Part shown: piece by piece, positions 1-9,576 of the stretch
How the letters are laid out: each line of letters opens with the position of its first letter
Numbering within the stretch: the stretch's first letter is position 1
Source of the DNA: Latrodectus hesperus
Taxonomy: Eukaryota > Arthropoda > Arachnida > Araneae > Theridiidae
Assembly: GCA_037975125.1 (NCBI GenBank)
Contig: CM075852.1
Span: 10,574,314 to 10,638,313, forward strand
Length of the DNA stretch: 64,000 bases
Direction: 5' to 3'
Program-made: the position numbers and the translations under genes
Notes under the pieces: model-generated
What the model was told of the DNA's origin: nothing
Seen by the model: the letters and a program-made list of their open reading frames with translations, nothing else
Databases searched by the model: none

Positions 1-160
1 ATCAAAACCAAAACTAAGCAGCAGGAATAAAACAACTAAACTCAACAGCAGGAGCAAAACAACTCAACTCAGCAGCAGGAGGAAAACAACTCAACTCAAC
101 AGCAGGAGAAAAACAACTCAACTCAGCAGCAGGAGGAAAACAACTCAACTCAACTCGACC
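1..160. repeat. 27-bp minisatellite, at least five units, truncated by the window edge
   Basis: Units begin with CAGCAGG at 19, 46, 73, 100 and 127, exactly 27 bases apart, and share the core AAAACAACTCAACTCA. Alternate units end in CAG or CAA, which hints at a two-unit higher-order pattern. A decayed partial unit fills positions 1-18, so the array probably extends left of the window. Because 27 is divisible by 3, the minus strand reads as a nine-residue repeat (ELSCFPPAA-like). The frame then runs into unrelated AT-rich sequence, so I treat it as non-coding. Confidence 0.85.
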
Positions 161-451
161 GTGCCGCCGCTGTTCCAGAACCGGCAAATTTACCCTACTA
201 TTATTCTCTAGGCATTCTATAGAATAATAAATGCTATTTAAGCAAAGTATGAAAAAAAAATGCCCTGACGAGGTTGTTATGTGAATGAGATCATTTTTCA
301 CAGATACAAATGTCATTTTGAAAAAATAATGAGAGTGCCACTAAAAACAATCATTCAAAATGCGCTAAGAAAAAAAAGTTGTTCAAAACATGATGTATGT
401 TTTTCTTATTACGGGAAACAAAATTTTTACATACAAAAATAAGAAATTAAC
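161..451. other. Unassigned AT-rich stretch
   Basis: Nothing recognisable. It joins the minisatellite to the downstream (3') side of the minus-strand integrase remnant and could include that element's terminal sequence, but I could not find an inverted terminal repeat. Confidence 0.4.
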
Positions 452-1321
452 CTACTTGTTGCAATATGGTCGAATTGAATGACATTTTGAATTACACTTC
501 ATTACATTTTTCTCGCCAAGACATTTCATATTTTGGCACTTTGATTTACACATATATTTGACGAATCCTTGGACGCTACTATTGGACTGTGTAATTGCAA
601 CTGAGAGGAATTTCGTGGTCAGAAATATCTTCAATTCTAATCAAGTTCTTAAGGCATAAAGTGAAATTGTGATTTAGCACATACTTGTTTTAAAATTACT
701 TCAGAAGTTCCAAGTCGAGGGAAATCATCCTCCGTCACACTCATTATAGCTACCAGTATGTTGTGCGAACCACCTCGCCCCTTGTAGATGTCAGAAATAG
801 GAACGTGTACAGTAGCTCCCAAAGAAGCAGTGGGACATTTTTTCCAACTTCGTTTTCATTTTTTGGCCTTTATTTCGAGATTGATTTCAGAGTTTATTTT
901 ACTTTCGTTAGTATTTTCAGTTTTGAAACAAATATTGCACAAAATATTCATTTCCTCACCTTTACTAGTATGGCCGCAGAGGGTATGAATTTTGTGACGA
1001 CACATTTTGCATTCCTGCTCATCTCTTGTTTCTTTTAAACACTCACAATAGGTATCAGAAACGAAAATATCTTTGGTAAGCTTTCTGCAGGCATTCATCA
1101 AGTTGGTTTAGTCCATTATCGATTATAATCTTATACATGTTTTTTTAAACGATCCTTTTTCTTGCATTCGTTTATTAGTTTTGTCTTTTCCCATTGTTTG
1201 GATGCTTTCTATAACTTTAACTAGCTGCTCCTCTGTATTTGTGTCTTTTAAAACATCTTCGGGTAGGAAAGACGTTGTAAGCCCTACTTTAGGTTTGCAG
1301 CCAAAAAGAGCTTTGTAAGGA
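452..1321 (-). pseudogene. KRBA2/SCAND3-like integrase pseudogene, C-terminal part
   Basis: Read on the minus strand, several frames give pieces in the order expected for the transposon-derived integrase family annotated in animals as KRAB-A domain-containing protein 2-like. First comes the block after the catalytic core (PYKALFGCKPKVGLTTSFLP, about 1321-1262). Next is a Cys/His cluster (ECKMCRHKIHTLCGHTSKG, about 1015-960). A GRGGSHNILVAIMSVTEDDF block follows at about 805-745. Last is a terminal cysteine-rich tail (CKSKCQNMKCLG...CNSKCH, about 555-455). Stops and frameshifts separate the blocks, so no product is possible. The catalytic-core half lies at 6633-7190 beyond the LINE. Family recognition is from motif memory without a search. 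Confidence 0.7.
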
Positions 1322-1475
1322 CAACAGTTATTGTTTTTTTGCCACTAGATGGCTGCACCTGTCAAACAGCTTTCTCAAATTGATTGAATGATGTCTGAAA
1401 GGGTTATAAATAAAACAAATTAATTCTATTTCCTTAAGTAATAAATGTTAAGTCTATTTTATTCAAAGGTAATTA
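1322..1475. other. AT-rich left flank of the LINE
   Basis: This stretch, together with 6444-6632 on the other side, separates the two integrase fragments once the LINE is subtracted. It does not read as integrase in any frame, so another insertion or rearrangement may have split the integrase before the LINE arrived. Confidence 0.35.
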
Positions 1476-1768
1476 ATTATTGTTCCTAGGGCTTGAGCAG
1501 CTACCAGGCGCGTCGGCAGGTGGTGGATAGCTGAATGTCCTGTAGAAATGACAGGATAGCCTTGAATATAGAATCAGAGGCCGTGAACCAGCTCCCGTAA
1601 ACCCTGGTGTTATGCGACCCGTGCCTAGGGTTATTTGGCACCGCGGTAATGGTGTCTTAACGGAGCCTCTAGTTGCCTGGCGAACTTCTAGAATAATTTG
1701 CCTTGCCCAGTAACTCAGGCAATGCTGGGTGGACTGTCATATTACCTGAGCTTATTAACTGTTATTTT

Positions 1769-2758
1769 ATGGCTGAAAAGACAATGAAAATAACAAACCT
1801 TTCTGCATTTGCAGGTGAAACCTCTGAAGTAGACCTTGCTGAAAAAGACAAGGGAACCCAGAGGCAATCTAGTGAAGGGGCAGCAATGAATCCTTCACAG
1901 GAGGTAGAAATGACCTCCAAACCATCTTCTTCTGGTGAGAGTCAGGAAGCTATCGCTAGCATGACTGACTCTCTGACCAGAATCAAGCTTAAAAAGAGAC
2001 TTTCTGGTGCCCAGAAAAAGAAGCTGGTGAAGGAACGCAAAATCGCTGAGGGGACTTGGGTTGAAAAACCCAAGGCAACCAAAGGCGAGAAGCGTCCCGC
2101 CAACCGGATGGACCAGGACAAGGCCGGAAAGGCTGCCAAGAGAGAAGGACCTGAGGGATTTACCTACAGGGCGGCTCTCACGGCGATCAAGATGGCTGTG
2201 CTCATAGAGGGTCATCCGGAAAAACGGCTAACAGAGGAACAGGTCCTCGACCTGGAACTCTTGTTAACCAAGAAAATAGGAAGGAATGAGGAGGGTTTTG
2301 CCCCAACCTTCCTATCCTGTAAACTTGAGAATGGGGCACTTATTGTCAACTGTGCAGATCTGGAGAGCTCAAAGTGGCTGGAACAGAATGTCAGTGACAT
2401 AAGCCCCTGGCAGGAGCAAAAACTCTTGGTGGGTGAGGCAAGGAAACTTGTCAGAACCACCAAGATAATTGCAAAACTGCCGAAAATCTGTAGTAAACTG
2501 GAGCCTAAAGAGATCCTGAGAAAAATCGAGGCACAGAACGGTGGGGTCACTCCAATGGAGTGGAACGTTCTTAACATCAAGAACGACCCATCTGGGCGGA
2601 CCATCGTTCTTAGTGTGCCTGAACTAGATGCTGCCACACTTGGTATAAGGGGATATAAGTTTCATATTGGACTTCACCAAGTGCAGGCTAAAGTACTTGA
2701 CAAACCTGCTCCTGCTGATGGGGGTGAAGGTAGCTCAAACCAACCTCCACCACAGTAG
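1769..2758 (+). CDS. LINE ORF1 protein (nucleic-acid-binding, DUF4780-like C-terminus)
   Basis: An uninterrupted 329-codon frame from the first ATG, at 1769. The open frame extends upstream to about 1703 without an ATG. The N-terminal third is Ser/Glu/Lys-rich and low in complexity, with basic stretches such as KKRLSGAQKKKLVKERK, which suit RNA binding. The C-terminal half (about 2140-2700) is a folded-looking segment with a WNVLNIKNDPSGRTIVLSVP-type block followed by GYKFHIGLHQVQAKV. I associate this with the DUF4780 domain found in arthropod LINE ORF1 proteins. I see no CCHC zinc knuckles, which many ORF1 proteins carry. Its product would coat the LINE RNA in cis. It is strikingly intact beside the wrecked ORF2. 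The domain name is from memory; ORF1 identity is also supported by position. Confidence 0.7.
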   Translation: MAEKTMKITNLSAFAGETSEVDLAEKDKGTQRQSSEGAAMNPSQEVEMTSKPSSSGESQEAIASMTDSLTRIKLKKRLSGAQKKKLVKERKIAEGTWVEKPKATKGEKRPANRMDQDKAGKAAKREGPEGFTYRAALTAIKMAVLIEGHPEKRLTEEQVLDLELLLTKKIGRNEEGFAPTFLSCKLENGALIVNCADLESSKWLEQNVSDISPWQEQKLLVGEARKLVRTTKIIAKLPKICSKLEPKEILRKIEAQNGGVTPMEWNVLNIKNDPSGRTIVLSVPELDAATLGIRGYKFHIGLHQVQAKVLDKPAPADGGEGSSNQPPPQ

Positions 2759-5700
2759 AAGTGGTACCACTAACCTCAGTAAGAAGTTTCTTGCTGAGGA
2801 TATACACCTGGCCCTGATTCAGGAACCCTGGCTGGTTAGGGAGAATCAGTGGCCTCAAAGGAACTAAAGGTAAGCTTATCTATTGCACCAATAACAACGC
2901 TAGAACTTGTATACTCTTACATAAAAACTTTGAGGTTTTACTCCTCTCTGAATTTATCCTGAGGGACCTGACAGCTGTGAAAGTCAGACTCAACATAGAG
3001 GGTAGGGAAAGAGAAATTGTTTTTGGCTCTGTATACCTGCCCTATGAAGAGAAGGCTCCACCTGATCATTCTCTGCACAAGCGCATGAACTTTTGCAGAG
3101 ATAACAACTTACAGGTAGTCCCAGGACTAGACTGTAATGCTCACCATGTTGTCTGGGGAAGTACAGACACAAATAAAAGAGGTGAGTGCCTATTAGAATT
3201 CATTCTAAACTACGGGTTAGATATTCTAAATGAGGGCAACGAACCAACTTTCATTACTTCCAATCGATCTGAAGTAATTGACATTACTATAGCGACAACG
3301 CTGATTAGTAAAAATATCAAAAATTGAAAGTAGATGGCAGACTTTCTAGCTCAGATCATCAAAACATCCATTTTGAAATTCACTCTAATGTGTGTCTGGA
3401 TCGCATATTCAGAGACCCAATTAAGATGGACTGGAAGAAATTCCAGGAGGAACTGACTGGGTTGGTTGAGCTCGGGAATAGACGTATTAGAGACAACTAC
3501 GATCTAGAAGTTACAGCAGACCTTCTGCAGAGTAGTATTCTAGATTCTTATCATAACAATTGCCCTATTCGCACTAGGAGAGCTAAACTCCAATGTCCTT
3601 GTTGGAATGACTCTCTAGCAGCCGAAAGAGCAAATGTTAGAAAACTTTTTAATAAAGCCAAGAAAAATGGTGAATGGGAGAACTATAAAACGGCCCTCAC
3701 TAATTATAACAAACTTGTTAGGAAAAGTAAAATTAACTCATGGAGGAAGTTCTGTGAAGAGATAGATTCTATCTCTGAAGGAGCTAGACTCCAAAAACTC
3801 CTTAAAAGGGATGGACCTATTTTGGTTGGCACCTTAAAGGACGAGGAGGGTAATTTTGCTGCTTCCGGGAAAGAGCTTATGGAAATTATGACCGAAACCC
3901 ACTTTCAAGGAGCTAGAGATATTTATAGCAACGAACGGGAGCACTGCATTGGCTCTTTGCAAAGAGTCAATAGTGATCAATGGACCATCGCTAAAAATAT
4001 CGTAAACTACAACATTGTTAAATGTGTAATCTTTGCCTTTAAACCTCTAAAAAGCCCAGGGCCTGATGGAATTATGCCCATCATGATCCAGAAGGCAGAG
4101 GAGGTTATCATACCAGTGCTAACTAGAATTTACAGAGCTAGCTTAGCACTGGGTTACATACCAAAGATATGGTAGAACACTAGGATTGGTTTCATTCCTA
4201 ATCCTGGCAAGGACACCTATGACCAGGCCAAGTCTTACAGACCAATCAGTATTTCTTATTCTTTCTTAAAATTATGGAGAAAATCATTGATCGGCATATT
4301 AGAGATTACTTGGGTAGTAATAGTCCCTTGCATGCTCTTCAATTTGCCTATCAACCCGAAAAATCTACTGAAACCGCTCTACATCAGCTAGTTTCCAAGA
4401 TTGAAACCACTCTGGATCAAAAAGAAATTGCCTTGGCAACTTTCCTAGACATCCAAGGTGCCTTTGATAACACTTCCCATCCACCCAGCCTCAATGCACT
4501 TAGAGGGACAGGGATTAATCAGACCCTGTGTACTTGGATTGAGGCCTTGATTTCGGATAGATGTATACAAATGAACATCTTCGGTGAATCATTTGAAAAA
4601 AAGACTACTAGAGGTTGTCCTAAAGGAGGTAATTGCACCATTACTTTGGAACCTAGTTGTAAATAGCCTTATAAAACATCTAAATGATAGGAGCTATTAT
4701 ACGCAAGGATATGCTGATGACATTGTCATCCTTATCCTTGGCAAAGATTTCGACATAACTTGTCATCTCATGCAGGATGCTCTAAGTTATGTAGGTCAAT
4801 GGTGCATGGATAGGGACCTGATGGTTAATCCTCAGAAAACCTACCTTGTACCTTTTACACGCAAAAAGAAACGGAAGGGTTTTTTCATACCAAGACTTTT
4901 TGATGTTGAAATCAATGTGGCTTCAGAGGTGAAGTATCTGGGCATTTATTTAGACCAAAAACTTACCTGGAATAAGCACATTGATGATAAAATTAATTGA
5001 GCAAAGAAAAGAATTATGATTTGCAGGCGAATTCTTGGCAAAAACTGGGGTCTACATCCAAAACTGATGTTGTGGATGTACACAGCTATTGTCAGACCCA
5101 TTCTCACATATGCCTGTGTGATCTGGTGGCGTAAGGTGGAACAGAAGACTGTGACTGACAGACTAGGAGGTCTGGAAAGACTGGCCTGTCTTTGCATCAC
5201 AGGAGCAATGTCCACCTCGCCAACCAGAGCATTGGAAGTTATATTGGATCTGACTCCCTTAGACATCTTCATCTGCAGAACTGCCAGGATGACTGCATAC
5301 AGAATGAAGCTACAAAACCAATGGTACGACAAACCTGTTGCCAAAGGGCACAGGGGTATTACCAGGAAAATTCAAGATCCTACTTTCCTGATGCCCTCGG
5401 ACATCATGGAAAAATCATACATGTTTGATAGGACATTTGAAATAGTTTTTCCAACTAGAGACGAATGGGATAACAACATGTTTGAAACTAAAACAGATCT
5501 AATCTGGTACACAGATGAATCATTGAAAAACAGCCTCTCAGGACTGGGAGTATGTGGCGTGTCACCAAGAACCAGCCTGTCTGTAAGCCTTGGGCAATAC
5601 GCTACGGTCTTCCAGGCAAAAGTTTTGGCCATTATCCACTGTCTGCGACTAAATATGAGGAAGGGCTACTACGGTAAGCGGATTCTCATTTTTAGTGACA

Positions 5701-6340
5701 GTTAAGCAGCTTTAAAAGCGCTTAATTCTTTCGAAATCAAATCTAAAATGATTTTCGAATGTAGAAACCTTTTTACAGAACTGGCACCTAGAAACAAGGT
5801 GATTCTTGTATGGGTGCCAGGGCACAAAGGTATCGAAGGTAATGAAAGGGCTGATGAACTTGCTAAACAAGGATCGTCTTTTTTCCCATTGGTGCAGAAC
5901 CTTTTTGTGGGATCAATTTGAAGACCGCAAAAACCATTGTTCTTAGATGGGAAAAACGGAAGATGCATGAATCTTGGCTCAACATTCCTGGTCAAACCCA
6001 CGCTAAAATTATGATCTGTGGATTATCAGTGAGGATTGCCTCTTAAATTCTAAGATGCTCTAGGCAGAAGATACGTTTAATCGTAGGCTTCATAACTGGG
6101 CACTATTATTTCAGAAAACACCTCCATAAAATGGGACTGTTTCAGCAAGACCCTATCTGTAGGAAATGTCATACGCAAGAGGAAACGGCCAAGCATATCA
6201 TTTACGAATGCAAGGCTCTTGCCCTCCCTAGATTAACTTCTTTAGGCATCATCCATACTAGAGAGTTACACCTAGACTCCATTAAAGGGTTATCAGACTT
6301 TATTAATAAAGTGGGTGACCCGAGCAACTGGAACTAGGAA
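2718..6340 (+). pseudogene. LINE ORF2 (endonuclease, reverse transcriptase, RNase H), degraded
   Basis: The ATG at 2718 overlaps the end of ORF1. The APE-type endonuclease region runs from ALIQEPWL (about 2810) through GLDCNAHHVVWGS (3125-3165) and the terminal SSDHQ (about 3350). The reverse transcriptase has SPGPDGIMP (4050-4080), YRPIS (about 4240) and the catalytic YADD at 4710-4721. An RNase H domain follows, with YTDES near 5510, FSDS near 5695 and GHKGIEGNERADELAK at about 5820-5867. A C-terminal C-x2-C...H-x4-C finger lies at 6158-6213. Lesions include frameshifts near 2850, 3325, 4270 and 4630 and in-frame stops near 4173, 4998 and 5703. The usual RNase H glutamate is a lysine at 5619-5621. 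The domain order is unmistakable; the protein cannot be made. Confidence 0.9.
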
Positions 6341-6443
6341 ACATTGGGTTTGGAGTTATTGGTACAAAATGCTGATAAAAGCAGTGGTGCCCAATGACAT
6401 ACAAACCCAAATCTAAGAAGAAGAAGAAAAATTTATTATTGTT

Positions 6444-6632
6444 AATTTTTGTAATAATTGTAGTAATTTTTAACACAATTTTATGTGTAATTTTACTTTT
6501 ATATCTTTTATTTGTTTATCTCAATGTTAACTGGAAACCGAACTGTACTTGTAAAAACATGTTGTTTTTGACCGCAATGTTTAGTCGCTTCACTGATACG
6601 ATCGATGCTCTGTACGCTTAATAAAATATCCA
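6444..6632. other. AT-rich right flank of the LINE
   Basis: Mostly T-rich sequence with no coding match. Together with 1322-1475 it is the pre-LINE target region between the two integrase fragments. Confidence 0.35.
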
Positions 6633-7190
6633 TTAAATGCTGAACCTTGTTGAGTTATTTTGAACATCACGCAACCTAATAAACATGATACGAATGAACA
6701 ACACCTTTAATAGCTTCATATGTCTCAGAACATCTTTTCCAGTTCTTTTGACCCCAGAATGGTGAGCTCTATTTTTCATAAATTGTACGAAATGCATTTC
6801 TTCACTCCAGCGGTTGGATTTATTATCTTGCATCCAAGTACAAATAATAGTTTTGATATCTAGATTAACTCTTTCAACATTATCCTGGCTTTGTGAATGA
6901 CGAGGTTTTCCATGGATGATCTTCAGTGCTAGCCAAAACTCTTTCAAGATGGTATTCAGTTTATAGGCAAATTCCTATCACTTTCAGACTGTTGACTGTA
7001 ATACCACTGTTGGAGCGCGATTTACACTTAACAGTCTGACACTGTTGCTGTGTCAGATTGTTAACAGTAAATAACGCTCCAAACAATGAGAATATATCCA
7101 CTAGGTTGTAGGCCACTTTTTCAAATCTATCTGAAGGTAGAGACTTGAGAATCACAAATTTCGAGCTGATTTTGGTACACCATAATTAAT
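6633..7190 (-). pseudogene. KRBA2/SCAND3-like integrase pseudogene, catalytic-core part
   Basis: Minus-strand frames give MVYQN (about 7175), VILKSLPSDRFEKVAYNLVD and IFSLFGA, and then, after an intrusion, LALKIIHGKPRHSQSQDNVE and SEEMHFVQFMKNRAHHSGVK. This is the classic rve-type integrase core of the KRBA2/SCAND3-like family: the GKPRHSQSQ-x-x-VERxN block carries the catalytic Glu. Where the family normally continues from FGAP to the second catalytic Asp (SDNG), this copy is interrupted at about 7085 by a hairpin-forming sequence (7010-7082), so that Asp block is missing. The matching C-terminal blocks lie at 452-1321. Some integrases of this family are domesticated in animals, but this one has a broken core and several frame changes. 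Confidence 0.75.
7010..7082. repeat. 73-bp imperfect inverted repeat inside the integrase core
   Basis: TTGGAGCG at 7010-7017 pairs with CGCTCCAA at 7075-7082. The interior continues as imperfect arms: TTAACAGTCTGACAC near 7028-7042 against GTGTCAGATTGTTAA near 7050-7064. It replaces the part of the integrase that should hold the SDNG motif. It could be a very short palindromic MITE or a template-switch product. No clear target duplication is seen. Confidence 0.65.
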
Positions 7191-7900
7191 TTGTATTCTC
7201 TATCTGGCTGAGACTGAAAGTCAACAAAATCAACCTGGAAATGGGAATTAAATTCAGAAAAAATCCAAAGGTTTTACAAAAATGTCCTTTTTAATACATT
7301 TCTGTTTTTTCATCATTTATTAACTTCTAGTAAGTAGCTTTGTTAACAAAGCATTATTTTTTACAGCGTTAAATCTAATTTTACACAGTTCATTGTCGAA
7401 CCGTTGTTTCATGTCTATAGATCATAGACTCCTTTTCTAATACTACAGCTTGCTACTCCATTTTCATGCAGCACAGTAAAAAAAATAAATTTTGTGGTAC
7501 AAATTTAAGTAATTTTGACTAATTGCGTATTTTAACATTCCTGCATAACCTGGCAAATTCTGAGCTTGAAAGGCACTTTAAAAGTCTTGCAACGTGATAT
7601 TAAAAATGAATCAGAGATTATTTTATACTTGGTCAGTTTCTCATTTGGCATTCTGTTGCCTACGGATTGTATGATTTATATAAATCATTTCATACGTTTC
7701 CGGGTAATTTTAAGCATTATATACAATGCCTTGGCATTCTACAGAATGCTGGATTTCAAACTTTTCCGGTAACATGCATATTATGTATCCATCTCCTTTT
7801 CTACTTTATTTAAATATTATTTTCTTCTTACTTTTTCTGAAAGAACTGATGATATTTTTACTTTCTCACAATTCTTGTTCTACAAAACATAAAGGCTTTT
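7191..7900. other. Unassigned AT-rich spacer between transposon remnants
   Basis: No recognisable coding sequence. It may hold the 5' end of the integrase element and the start of the next hAT remnant, but no terminal repeats are evident. Confidence 0.35.
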
Positions 7901-8440
7901 AATGATGAATGGATCTGGAAGTATTTTTTACAGTTTTAAAAGATGAACCAGTGTGCCTCATCTGCAATGAAGCTGTAGCATTCCACAAAGAATTAGCATT
8001 TCCAGCCATTTCACATCCCAAGCATAAGAATTCCAATTACAAAGCAATGTTCAAATATGAAAGAAAACATGAGGCAGAAAGTCGTAAAAAATATCAGGCA
8101 GATGAATTTTTTTCAAGAAAGTAAACAGTATTCAAAAAGCAGCTACATGCAAGTTGCATTATAATATGCAATATTGCTTAAAATAATATATTTTAAGTGA
8201 TGACAATGCATGCTCAAAAGTTTTGATGTTATATGCATAGAAAAGACAAATAATTTTGAACTGTAAAGATTATCTTTAAAAATGGTGACTTCTATAATCG
8301 AAGCCAACGAAAAAGTTTGACATTACAATTAGAGTCTAAGATTGACCAGTTTAAAATTTTCTACATTTCTATGGATGGAAGTACTGATATAAATTATATT
8401 GCTAAATTATTACTCATAAAAGGTGTTGAAGAGAAGCTTC
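7901..8440 (+). pseudogene. hAT-family transposase remnant (BED-type finger, GTF2IRD2/ZBED-like)
   Basis: Plus-strand translation gives FFTVLKDEPVCLICNEAVAF from about 7924, a hallmark of the N-terminal finger of GTF2IRD2/ZBED-like hAT transposases, followed by a degenerate His/Lys-rich continuation to a stop at 8124. A second block at about 8325-8440 reads SKIDQFKIFYISMDGSTDIN and then IAKLLLIKGVEE. It corresponds to the first catalytic region, where the family usually has LDESTD; here the sequence is MDGSTD. The linker between the blocks is shortened and frame-broken. No downstream catalytic blocks or terminal inverted repeats could be identified. It is a fossil with no coding capacity. Confidence 0.6.
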
Positions 8441-9568
8441 TTTAAGGGAAATACAATAGGTAATATTTTTCCTGAATTTCAGGATGGGATTTTAAGTGAC
8501 TATCAGGATGGGTAAGTGACTATACCAAATATATGTAATACTAAGACCGATGAAGCATTAGCCAAATATAAGAGAAATAAATTCTGGGATTTTTGGACTT
8601 TTTAATCAAAACTATCTTGGGAATAATGTTGTTTTTCGACATTGTTTTATACTACAAGATGCAGAGTGTAAATCTACATTGAATATAATAATGAAATGGG
8701 AAGATAATGGAAACTTTCCAGCATTTGCTGTCTTAATAAACGAGAACCAGAAGATTTGCTAAGGAAAATTGATATAAAAATAAGAAAAATTCAATTTCGG
8801 GTAGGAAAAATGATGACAATGCTTTCTGATCACATTTCAGTGGAAAGTTTGGTTTAGAAGAAAAGGATTCAACATCTTGTTCAGTCGTATTCATATTAAT
8901 ATCTCCTCAAAGTATAGAAAATAAATAAACTTCTGAAATTATGTCCTATCGTTCGCAAAATAAGTGCTAGAGGATTGTAGATGTGATGTTGTAAATATGA
9001 TATACCATATGAATTGTGCTTGATGTTGTTGTAAGGAATTTTAATATCCATCACGTAATTTGCTTTCAGGGAAAACTTTTCATAGATAGTGTGTGTGATC
9101 TTCAAATGACATGAGGGAGGTAACCCGGAAAATTCCCAAGCACTCGCCTCGACAGAGATGCATGTAGAAGCACAGTATCAATCTTTCATTGTTCAACCAT
9201 GACTGAAAACGAGCTCTGGACCTTTTCTTCAGAAGAGTGTTATGATGCTGAATTTTGTGCAGGTATCATTTTTTAGTGTTGAATCTTATAAAACACGTGA
9301 CATTGCATAAAAGCTAATTGTGGTTTATTGGCTGATGATATTTAAGACAGTTTCTGTAAATGATAAGTATTTTTAATAACAAAAAGTGAATTCTGTTGAG
9401 CTCATCTGAGATTTACTCAAAAGTAATATTTGGCAGAAATTTCTGAAATTTAGAATAACCATTTAGCTGGACATTTTCGAAAATATGGCTTCTTTTGGTA
9501 TGGTATGAATATAAACTTATATGAAGATTTCTTATTTATTTTTTGAGATTTACTGATTTTTTGAAGTG
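8441..9568. other. Unassigned stretch between two hAT elements
   Basis: AT-rich; I see no convincing gene. Part of it may be further decayed transposase from the 7.9-kb remnant, since a plus-strand frame at about 8590-8760 is open, but I cannot match it. Confidence 0.35.
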
Positions 9569-9576
9569 TCCATTAA

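Larger units (their letters stand above)
1485..6434 (+). mobile_element. Full-length non-LTR retrotransposon (RNase H-bearing LINE) with 9-bp target-site duplication
   Basis: A 4.95-kb LINE. It has a GC-richer 5' UTR (1485-1768), ORF1 (1769-2758), an ORF2 overlapping ORF1 by 41 bases (2718 to about 6340) with endonuclease, reverse transcriptase and RNase H regions, and a short 3' UTR ending in an AAG-rich tail (6410-6430). The 9-mer ATTATTGTT lies immediately before the element (1476-1484) and immediately after the tail (6435-6443), as expected for a target-site duplication, though AT-rich sequence lowers its weight. RNase H places it with I-, LOA- or R1-type lineages; I cannot fix the clade. 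It sits inside a minus-strand integrase remnant, so it is the younger insertion. ORF2 is broken and the copy is dead. Confidence 0.85.

Noticed and set aside
14..316. 100-codon minus-strand protein with ELSCFPPAA repeats
   Set aside because: It is explained by the 27-bp minisatellite being a multiple of three; the rest of the frame is in AT-rich non-coding sequence.
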